From positions 1 to 12,733 of the forward strand of contig JAJYAH010000118.1 of assembly GCA_021779635.1 (NCBI GenBank): a stretch of 12,733 nucleotides of DNA. Reading direction: 5' to 3'. Position 1 is the first letter of the stretch, and each line of letters starts with the position of its first letter. The translations under genes and the position numbers were made by a program. The notes beneath the pieces are model-generated. The model did no database searches, was not told where the DNA came from, and worked only from the letters and a program-made list of their open reading frames with translations. This DNA comes from Pseudomonadota bacterium (GTDB lineage Bacteria > Pseudomonadota > Alphaproteobacteria > Rhizobiales > Xanthobacteraceae). Positions 7,283 through 12,733 of the stretch are shown piece by piece.

Positions 7283-8184
7283 GCGCGGATGAGATCAAGC
7301 GCGTTTGCTTCGTCGGGATCGGCAACATGGGCTGGCCGATGGCCGCGCGGCTGATCCGGGCAGGCTTTGAAGTAGCCGTCGCGGATGCGGTTGCGGGCCG
7401 CGCCAGGGCATTCGTCGACGAGGTGGGTGGCAAGGCTGTTGCGAGCCTCGCCGCGGCGGCGAAGGAAGCTGACGTTCTGCTGACGATGCTTCCGACCAGC
7501 GAACATGTCGTTTCCGTCGTGGACGAAATTCGCCCAAGCCTGAGTTCCGGCAAGATCCTTCTCGACATGAGTTCAGGAGCCCCGGCGGCCACCCAGAAAA
7601 TCGCTGGGGATCTCGGGGTTATCGAGGTAGCGGTGGTCGATGCGCCCGTCAGTGGCGGCGTATCGCGCGCCGTCACCGGCGAACTTGCGATCATGACCGG
7701 AGGCGAGGCGGCAGCGCTCGATCGCGTTGATCCACTGTTGCGGGCGATGGGAACGACGATTCACCGGATCGGCCCCGTGGGCGCCGGACAGGCCATGAAA
7801 GCGCTCAACAACCTGGTTTCGGCCGGCGGGTTTTTGATGGCGGTCGAAGCCCTGGTGATCGGACAACAGTTCGGCCTTGATCCCTCGGTGATGACCGACG
7901 TGCTCAACGCCTCCACCGGCATGAACAACAGTACGCAGAAGAAGCTCAAGCAATTCGTGCTGTCGCGCAAGTTCGACAGCGGCTTTGGCCTGGATTTGAT
8001 GGTCAAAGATCTCTCGATAGCGCTGGAAGTCGGTCGCAACGGGTCCGCGCCAACGCCATTTTCCGCGCTTTGCCGCGAAATGTGGGCGAGTGCAGCAAGC
8101 CTGCTTGGCAAGGGCCAGGACCATACTGCCATCGCAAAATTGAGCGAGACCTTGGCGGGAGTTACGCTCGGAAACAGCAAATAA
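7279..8184 (+). CDS. NAD(P)-dependent beta-hydroxyacid dehydrogenase, 3-hydroxyisobutyrate dehydrogenase family
   Basis: This 301-residue cytoplasmic oxidoreductase has an N-terminal Rossmann domain with FVGIGNMGWPMA at 11-22, the substrate-site motif DAPVSGG at 121-127, and a C-terminal helical domain. The catalytic lysine is K174 in GAGQAMKALNN (168-178), and K243/D244 follow in the conserved LMVKD. These define the beta-hydroxyacid dehydrogenase family (3-hydroxyisobutyrate, tartronate semialdehyde, 6-phosphogluconate-like), which oxidises a 3-hydroxy acid or reduces the matching semialdehyde. ATG 7279 overlaps the CMD-family gene stop by 4 bp, so both steps likely belong to one pathway controlled by the FCD-GntR regulator at 5982. 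The exact substrate cannot be read from these motifs. Confidence 0.93.
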   Translation: MSADEIKRVCFVGIGNMGWPMAARLIRAGFEVAVADAVAGRARAFVDEVGGKAVASLAAAAKEADVLLTMLPTSEHVVSVVDEIRPSLSSGKILLDMSSGAPAATQKIAGDLGVIEVAVVDAPVSGGVSRAVTGELAIMTGGEAAALDRVDPLLRAMGTTIHRIGPVGAGQAMKALNNLVSAGGFLMAVEALVIGQQFGLDPSVMTDVLNASTGMNNSTQKKLKQFVLSRKFDSGFGLDLMVKDLSIALEVGRNGSAPTPFSALCREMWASAASLLGKGQDHTAIAKLSETLAGVTLGNSK

Positions 8185-8265
8185 AATAATGGTACCAAGG
8201 CGAGAGTTGAGGCCGAGTCCCGAGCTGCTTGATCGCAGTCGTCAAGATTGGCTCACGGGCCACCT

Positions 8266-9183
8266 TCAATGCGCTGGGGTATTTCCCTTGATACTCGCTT
8301 CGGCCGCCAGCACGCGCTGCGCCTGATAGACGATCGGGTAGTCGATGAATTGACCATCCAGCTGGATAGCCGCGGATTGGGAAGCTTCGGCGGCTTTGAA
8401 AGCCTCCACGATCCGTTTCGCCCATGCGACCTGTTCGGCCGAGGGACTGAAGGCCGTGTTGACGACGGCTACCTGATCGGGATGAATACAAAGCTTACCC
8501 TGAAAACCCATGCCACGGGCGCGATGCGCCGAGGCCGCCAGGCCGTCCGCGTCTTGCATATTGACCCAGACGGTGTCGATCGGAGCCGCCAGGCCATTGG
8601 CGCGTGAGGCAAGCACCAGGCTACTGCGGTAGTGCATCAACTCGCTCTCATCGCGAGACCATTTGATGTCCATATCAAGTGTGAAGTCGGCCGCGCCAAA
8701 GGCAAGGCGCCGGGTACGCGTTCCTGCTGACGCAATCGCTGCGACGTCAGCAAAGCCCTTGGCGGTTTCCAGGATCGGCAGAAGATCGATCGCTCCTTTC
8801 GGCAGTCCCTTTTCGCGCTCGATCTGCGCGACCAGCCAATCCGCAGTGCGCAGTTCCTGCGCGCTTTCGACCTTCGGCAGCACGATACCGTCGATATTCG
8901 GGCTGACGACCGCAACGATATCGCCATAGCCGAAATCTGTCGAAAGCGGATTGACCCGCACGTATCCCATGCAGGAACGCGGCTTCGTCATCGCCAAGGC
9001 GATCAACTGACGTGTGGCTATTTTCTCGGCGACGGGACAGGCATCCTCAAGGTCGAGGATGACTGCGTCGGCATCGAGGGTAAGAGCCTTTTCGCTGCGT
9101 CGCGCGTGGTTTCCTGGCGCAAACAGCAGCGATCTAAGCGGTCTGATGCTGATGTTAGCTTCCGATGCAGATGAAGCGGCCAT
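8266..9183 (-). CDS. HpcH/HpaI aldolase / citrate lyase beta-like (CitE family) acyl-CoA lyase
   Basis: This 305-residue protein has the CitE-type TIM-barrel motifs in order: RSLLFAPGNH at 17-26, VILDLEDACP at 41-50, VRVNP at 75-79 with R76, VLPKVES at 101-107, LLPILETAKG at 134-143 with likely Mg ligand E139, AFGAADFTLDMD at 161-172 with second acidic ligand D166 or D170, and GKLCIHPDQV at 229-238. Relatives cleave or form malyl-CoA, citramalyl-CoA or similar beta-hydroxyacyl-CoA thioesters. It is encoded 52 bp downstream of the MFS gene on the same strand, so it is probably co-transcribed and under the HutC-type regulator. It converges with the dehydrogenase gene; the 81-bp gap between them shows no convincing terminator. 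Its ribosome-binding site is weak (GAGAG). Lyase family is clear; substrate unknown. Confidence 0.92.
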   Translation of the reverse strand: MAASSASEANISIRPLRSLLFAPGNHARRSEKALTLDADAVILDLEDACPVAEKIATRQLIALAMTKPRSCMGYVRVNPLSTDFGYGDIVAVVSPNIDGIVLPKVESAQELRTADWLVAQIEREKGLPKGAIDLLPILETAKGFADVAAIASAGTRTRRLAFGAADFTLDMDIKWSRDESELMHYRSSLVLASRANGLAAPIDTVWVNMQDADGLAASAHRARGMGFQGKLCIHPDQVAVVNTAFSPSAEQVAWAKRIVEAFKAAEASQSAAIQLDGQFIDYPIVYQAQRVLAAEASIKGNTPAH

Positions 9184-9235
9184 GCTCGTTCTCTCAAAGC
9201 GTCAGGTTCGCAAAGCGACGATCAATGACATACGC

Positions 9236-10648
9236 TTACGATGCGACCCTTGTTTCCGTTCCAACCGACGGCCCGGTGGCGTCGGTTCTGGTACGAGCTA
9301 TCATCGCTTCTGACAATGCCTCCAGCGGCATCTGCTTGGTTTCGATTCCGAACAGAAGAACCACAATGACCTGAAGCAGGAGCAGACCAACGACATAGGC
9401 CAATACAGCGGTCAAGCCGGCGAGACCAAAGAGCAGCGTCGTAATCTGCGGCGTGAGGATTGTCATGAAGCGCCCGAGGGTATTGCAGAAGCCAGCCCCT
9501 CGCATCCGGATCGTCGTCGGGAATAGTTCCGGAACATACATGCCCCAGGCAACAACGACGAGGACGTAGATCGCCGCGACCAGAATGAAGCCAGTTAGCA
9601 TCACGAATGTCGGATCGGAGAGTTGCGGATAGATTGCGCCGCTGGCGATGGCGACAAGCGAAAAGATTACGATACACGGCTTGCGTCCGACCTTGTCCGA
9701 GAGCGCCATTCCCAATAGCGCGCCCGCCGGGGCGCCAAGACTCATCAGCGTGACGTAGTTGAGCGATGTCGCGACCGTGAGGCCCTGCCGCACCATGAAC
9801 GAAGGCAGAAACGCCAGGAAGCCATAGATGGCGGTATTGAGCGCAATCAGGATCACGCTGCCCGTTATCGTTCGCCCGAGCATATCGCGCGAAAAAAGGT
9901 CGCTCAGCCGGCCGACAATATGGACGGAGCCTGGCTCCAGGACGTTCGTCGCCGCGGGGAGCTTTCGGCCCGTCGACCGTTCGACCTCCGCTTCGATCTC
10001 GCTCATGACCCGTTCGGCTTCGTCGGTCCGTCCGTTGGCTTCCAGCCAGCGGGGCGATTCAGGCATGCGCTTGCGCAGATACCAGACGATCAGCGCGCCG
10101 ACCCCCACGATCACAAACATCCAGCGCCAGCCGTAGGAAGGAATGATCAGGCGGCCGGCAAGTGCTGCGAAAAACAATGCGGAGTTGGTCACGGTTGCCA
10201 GACCCGCGCCCCATCTGCCCCGGCTGGCCGGCGGCACTAGCTCCGAAATCGTGACATAGCCAACGACAATCTCCGCGCCGAGGCCTATTCCCATGACAAA
10301 ACGGGCGGCGATCAGCCATCCCATCGAGGGCGCAGCAGCGCCGGCCAGCGACGCGAGACCAAATATCAAAAGATTGGCTTGATAGGAAAAGCGCCGGCCG
10401 TAACGATCCCCGGTGATGCCGGCGAGCCATGCTCCGATCACCATGCCGGCAAATGTCGCGGAAAGGAAATTGGCGTTTTGCGCCGGCGTAGACCATCCGA
10501 TGCCAATCAGGGCCGCAAGCACCGCGCCCTGCAGATAGATCTCGAATGCGTCGAGGAACATTCCTCCGCCGATCAGCGCCAGAATTCGATAGTGAAAGCG
10601 TGACGCGGGCAGCCGATCGAGCCGCGCGCCGGCGTTGACGGCGAGCAT
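9236..10648 (-). CDS. Major facilitator superfamily transporter, NiaP/metabolite:H+ symporter-like
   Basis: This 470-residue inner-membrane protein has the twelve-helix MFS pattern. FLDAFEIY at 31-38 puts a charged aspartate in helix 1, as in organic-acid symporters. The loop 2-3 motif A is read at 71-86 as IGAWLAGITGDRYGRR, with a second copy LGMALSDKVGRK at 312-323. PESPRWL at 196-202, PELFPTTIRMRGAG at 373-386 and ETKQMPLE at 436-443 place it in the sugar-porter/NiaP/SV2-like branch often used for aromatic or organic acids. ATG 10648 has GGAGG (10656-10660, minus strand) with 7-nt spacing. It is divergent from the HutC-type regulator and upstream of the CitE-family lyase, suggesting it imports the compound that lyase pathway consumes. 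Direction and substrate are inferred. Confidence 0.93.
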   Translation of the reverse strand: MLAVNAGARLDRLPASRFHYRILALIGGGMFLDAFEIYLQGAVLAALIGIGWSTPAQNANFLSATFAGMVIGAWLAGITGDRYGRRFSYQANLLIFGLASLAGAAAPSMGWLIAARFVMGIGLGAEIVVGYVTISELVPPASRGRWGAGLATVTNSALFFAALAGRLIIPSYGWRWMFVIVGVGALIVWYLRKRMPESPRWLEANGRTDEAERVMSEIEAEVERSTGRKLPAATNVLEPGSVHIVGRLSDLFSRDMLGRTITGSVILIALNTAIYGFLAFLPSFMVRQGLTVATSLNYVTLMSLGAPAGALLGMALSDKVGRKPCIVIFSLVAIASGAIYPQLSDPTFVMLTGFILVAAIYVLVVVAWGMYVPELFPTTIRMRGAGFCNTLGRFMTILTPQITTLLFGLAGLTAVLAYVVGLLLLQVIVVLLFGIETKQMPLEALSEAMIARTRTDATGPSVGTETRVAS

Positions 10649-10667
10649 TATCTTCCCTCCCGAAGCT

Positions 10668-10695
10668 GTGATATTCGTTTTTCAATAGCTATCAA
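10668..10695 (-). promoter_or_regulatory. Possible promoter of the MFS-lyase operon
   Basis: On the minus strand TTGATA (10690-10695) and TATCAC (10668-10673) are separated by 16 bp, matching the sigma70 boxes at 5/6 and 4/6. The palindrome at 10698-10709 begins 2 bp upstream of the -35 box, so a bound regulator could interfere with polymerase. The -10 match is only moderate. Confidence 0.4.
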
Positions 10696-10697
10696 AC

Positions 10698-10709
10698 CTG
10701 TCCGGACAG
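10698..10709. promoter_or_regulatory. Operator copy A of the HutC-type GntR regulator
   Basis: CTGTCCGGACAG is a perfect 12-bp palindrome in the divergent spacer between the MFS gene and the HutC-type regulator. Its GTC-x-GAC layout resembles the GTCTAGAC core sites of NagR/DasR/PhnF-type HutC regulators. The same 12-mer recurs at 11652-11663 upstream of the acyl-CoA dehydrogenase, which strongly suggests a shared regulator. Confidence 0.7.
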
Positions 10710-10732
10710 CTAATCAATTAGACTTGCGGCCA

Positions 10733-10752
10733 GCCCTCGTCAAGACGAGGGC
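10733..10752. repeat. Strong inverted repeat in the leader of the HutC-type regulator
   Basis: GCCCTCGTC and GACGAGGGC are perfect 9-bp arms flanking AA, ending 26 bp before the regulator ATG. As RNA it would form a GC-rich hairpin (stem GCCCTCG/CGAGGGC with a 6-nt loop); as DNA it could be a second dimer site. It is unlike the CTGTCCGGACAG operator. No T-run follows on either strand, so an intrinsic terminator is unlikely. Confidence 0.5.
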
Positions 10753-10778
10753 AGAGGTCGACGCCGAAACGGAGTGAC

Positions 10779-11570
10779 ATGAGGAGATTGAAGAAAAAGC
10801 CTCCGGCCGCGACGGCCCGACGAGCGATGCGGGCCGATTCCGCAAGGGAGCCGCTTTATCTAAAGCTGGTGCAGGCGATCAAGCAGGAAATCAAAAACGG
10901 CCGGGCGCCAATCGGGTCACTGCTTCCGTCCGAAATTGAACCTGGCCGCCGTCATGCGGTCAGCCGCCATACGGTTCGGGAAGCGCTTCGCCATTTGCGG
11001 GTGGAGGGATTTGTGGCCCCGCGGAAGGGAGCAGGGACGACGGTCGTCAATTCGGGGCCGACAAACCCCTACGTTCATGAGGTGGCATCGATTGAACAGC
11101 TCGTTCAGTACGCCACCGGAACGCAATACGAAGTCGGCACCAGCAAGCTCATTCGAGCTGATGCAAAACTGGCCAAAAGGCTTGGTTGCGTTGAGGGCGA
11201 AGAATGGATGCGCATTGAAGGCCTTCGCTACGCGCCGGGTCTGGATGCTCCGATTTGCTGGACGGAGGTCTACATTCACTCCGATTACGCCAATGTGCTG
11301 CGCATGATTGGGCGCCATTCAGGCCCGATCTATGCCTGGATCGAGGATAAGCATGGCGAGCACATCAACGAAATCGAACAGGTTCTTTCCGCGCGCGATG
11401 TGCCGGGTGCCCTGAGCAAAAAGCTCGGCGTCAAGACAGGCAGCATGGCAATTGAAGTGCGCCGCACCTATCGCCTGGACACCGGCAAGATCGCCGAGAT
11501 CGCGTTCAATCTGCATCCGGCGCATCGCTTTCGTTATTCGATGACGCTTCGCCGCAACCAAGGCGGCTGA
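10779..11570 (+). CDS. GntR-family transcriptional regulator, HutC (UTRA) subfamily
   Basis: This 263-residue protein has a GntR winged helix at about 24-92 (PLYLKLVQAIKQEI, SLLPSEIEPGRRHAVSRHTV, REALRHLRVEGFVAPRKGAG) and a UTRA ligand domain at about 105-258 ending FRYSMTLRR. A basic N-terminal stretch (RRLKKKPPAATARRAMR) precedes the DNA-binding domain. ATG 10779 has GGAG at 10771-10774 only 4 nt upstream; ATG 10827 is an alternative that would still keep the whole winged helix. It is divergent from the MFS-lyase pair and followed after 135 bp by the acyl-CoA dehydrogenase; the palindrome CTGTCCGGACAG lies in both spacers. It is therefore probably the local repressor, released by a pathway acid or CoA intermediate. 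Family is certain, ligand unknown. Confidence 0.93.
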   Translation: MRRLKKKPPAATARRAMRADSAREPLYLKLVQAIKQEIKNGRAPIGSLLPSEIEPGRRHAVSRHTVREALRHLRVEGFVAPRKGAGTTVVNSGPTNPYVHEVASIEQLVQYATGTQYEVGTSKLIRADAKLAKRLGCVEGEEWMRIEGLRYAPGLDAPICWTEVYIHSDYANVLRMIGRHSGPIYAWIEDKHGEHINEIEQVLSARDVPGALSKKLGVKTGSMAIEVRRTYRLDTGKIAEIAFNLHPAHRFRYSMTLRRNQGG

Positions 11571-11588
11571 CCGTTTTCAGCATGGAGC

Positions 11589-11618
11589 TGTGGGGACGAC
11601 GACATGCCTGTCCCAACA
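11589..11618 (+). terminator. Possible imperfect hairpin after the HutC-type regulator
   Basis: TGTGGGGACG (11589-11598) and TGTCCCAACA (11609-11618) can pair over 10 positions with one mismatch and one G-U, around a 10-nt loop, 18 bp after the regulator stop. There is no T-run, so termination is uncertain. Confidence 0.25.
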
Positions 11619-11625
11619 AATCGCC

Positions 11626-11665
11626 TTGACAGCCCCGGACGCGGCGATTACCTGTCCGGACAGGT
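11626..11665 (+). promoter_or_regulatory. Promoter region with operator copy B upstream of the acyl-CoA dehydrogenase
   Basis: A perfect -35 box TTGACA lies at 11626-11631. The palindrome ACCTGTCCGGACAGGT (16 bp, perfect) lies at 11650-11665 and contains the full CTGTCCGGACAG of copy A. At 17-bp spacing the -10 would be TACCTG at 11649-11654, a poor box that overlaps the operator. A bound regulator would cover the -10/+1 region, the layout of a repressed promoter. The extended arms suggest this is the stronger of the two sites. Confidence 0.62.
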
Positions 11666-11705
11666 TACAATCTGGGTGCGGGTAGTTTCCGGAGGAGATT
11701 TCGCC

Positions 11706-12733
11706 ATGAACGAGCTAGCGCCGATCCGCAATTTCGATTTGGCCGACGAGGCGTTGCTGCTCAGCACCATAGACCGCTGGCTTGAAAAAGAGGTTCGGCC
11801 CGTCGTGAAAGATCACGATCATGCGGACCGGTGGCCCGCGGAAATCGTTGAGCAAATGCGGGAATTCGGGCTGTTCGGTGCAACGGTCAGCCCGGAGTAT
11901 GGTGGCCTCGGGCTCCCGGCGGTCACGTATGCGCGCATCGTGATGCGGATCTCGAGCGTGTGGATGGCGATTACCGGCATCTTCAACTCGCATCTCATGC
12001 TGGCGCTTGCCATCGAGAAATACGGCACGCCCGAGCAAAAACAGACCTGGTTGCCGAAGCTCGCTTCCGGGGAAGTGCGTGGCGGTCTCGCGCTGACGGA
12101 GCCGAACGCGGGAACGGATCTGCAGGGAATTCGCATGACGGCTCGTCGTGACGGTGATTCCTACGTCATCAACGGCACAAAAACCTGGATCTCGAACGGG
12201 ATCGAGGGCTCGGTTTTTGCTCTCCTTGTCAAAACCGATCCAGCGGCCCAGCCGCGATACAAGGGAATGAGCCTGTTCATCGCCCCAAAAGGTCCGGGCT
12301 TTACCGTCGGGAAGAAGCTGGAGAAGCTGGGCTACAAGTCGATCGATTCCGCCGAAATGATATTCGACGATTACCGGGTTCCGGCCGATCACCTGATCGG
12401 CGGCGAGGAAGGACAAGGTTTTCTGCAGGCGACCGGCGGGTTGGAATTGGGACGCATCAACGTGGCGGCGCGCGGCGTCGGAATTGCCGAGGGCGCGCTT
12501 CAGCTCTCCACTGAATATGCGCAGATACGCCAGACCTTTGGAAAGCCGATCGCCGAACATCAGGCCATCCAGCTCAAATTGGGCGAGATGGCGACGCGCG
12601 CCCGCGCCGCACGGCTCCTGACCATCGACGCCGCGGCGGCGTTCGACCGGGGCGAGCGTTGCGACCTCGAAGCCGGAATGGCCAAATATTTTGCTTCCGA
12701 GGCGGCGCTGGAAAACAGCACGGAAGGCCTGCG
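11706..12733 (+). CDS. Acyl-CoA dehydrogenase (3'-truncated by window edge)
   Basis: The frame is open from ATG 11706 to the window end, giving 342 residues of a protein usually about 380 long. GGAGGAG at 11691-11697, 8 nt upstream, supports the start. The N-terminal helical domain (PEYGGLG at 63-69) is followed by the FAD-contact motif ALTEPNAGTD at 129-138 and WISNG at 161-165, the beta domain with KLEKLGYKSIDSAEM at 204-218, and the C-terminal domain with GRINVAARGVGIAEGAL at 249-265 and RQTFGKPIAEHQAIQLKLGE at 275-294. It would oxidise an acyl-CoA to the 2,3-enoyl-CoA and pass electrons to ETF. The residue position of the usual C-terminal catalytic glutamate lies beyond the window, so the subclass (short-chain, glutaryl, isovaleryl-like) cannot be set. 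Its promoter carries the HutC-type operator, linking it to the MFS-lyase pair. Confidence 0.94.
   Translation, partial: MNELAPIRNFDLADEALLLSTIDRWLEKEVRPVVKDHDHADRWPAEIVEQMREFGLFGATVSPEYGGLGLPAVTYARIVMRISSVWMAITGIFNSHLMLALAIEKYGTPEQKQTWLPKLASGEVRGGLALTEPNAGTDLQGIRMTARRDGDSYVINGTKTWISNGIEGSVFALLVKTDPAAQPRYKGMSLFIAPKGPGFTVGKKLEKLGYKSIDSAEMIFDDYRVPADHLIGGEEGQGFLQATGGLELGRINVAARGVGIAEGALQLSTEYAQIRQTFGKPIAEHQAIQLKLGEMATRARAARLLTIDAAAAFDRGERCDLEAGMAKYFASEAALENSTEGL

Noticed and set aside
8185..8265. Terminator between the convergent dehydrogenase and lyase genes
   Set aside because: Only a 5-6 bp CTTGA/TCAAG pairing around 8228-8246 with no T-run was found; too weak to annotate.
11715..12560. Minus-strand open frame of about 280 codons at the right end
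   Set aside because: It is antisense to a textbook acyl-CoA dehydrogenase reading frame with FAD motifs and a good ribosome-binding site.
1..12733. Mobile elements, CRISPR arrays, tRNA or rRNA genes
   Set aside because: No transposase or integrase frame, no spaced direct repeats, and no tRNA- or rRNA-like segment was recognised by reading both strands.

Overview
The window looks like a chromosomal catabolic region of a GC-rich alphaproteobacterium, most likely Bradyrhizobium-like. This is inferred from base composition, gene style and the density of ABC/MFS uptake and GntR-controlled degradation genes. There is no 16S or other marker to confirm the taxon. I see no rRNA, tRNA, CRISPR, insertion sequence or phage gene. 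Eleven protein genes are supported, two of them cut by the window edges.

Region 1 (1-5813, + strand) is one tight gene string. It holds the 3' part of an amidase-signature hydrolase resembling nitrile-hydratase-associated amidases, then a complete five-part branched-chain/urea-type (HAAT) ABC importer. The importer parts are a LivH-like permease, a Tat-exported UrtA/AmiC-like binding protein, a LivM-like permease and two ATPases (LivG/UrtD-like and LivF/UrtE-like). Gaps are short, and three of the junctions are 4 bp or overlapping. The natural reading is uptake plus hydrolysis of an amide or urea-like compound; the exact substrate is not visible.

Region 2 (5982-8184) has an FCD-type GntR regulator on the minus strand. 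It is divergent from a two-gene operon of a carboxymuconolactone-decarboxylase-family protein and a 3-hydroxyisobutyrate-dehydrogenase-family oxidoreductase, which overlap at ATGA. The 191-bp divergent spacer carries two GTC/GAC-type inverted repeats. One sits by the regulator's ribosome-binding site. The other fills the spacer of a good sigma70-like promoter for the operon.

Region 3 (8266-12733) has a minus-strand pair, an MFS transporter followed by a CitE/HpcH-type lyase. It is divergent from a HutC/UTRA-type GntR regulator, which is followed on the plus strand by an acyl-CoA dehydrogenase cut by the window end. The same 12-bp palindrome, CTGTCCGGACAG, lies between the MFS gene and the regulator and again directly upstream of the acyl-CoA dehydrogenase. 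This predicts one regulon: import of an organic acid, CoA-level oxidation and C-C cleavage. No single pathway can be named from the sequence, but the two operator families divide the right-hand half into two separately controlled catabolic units.
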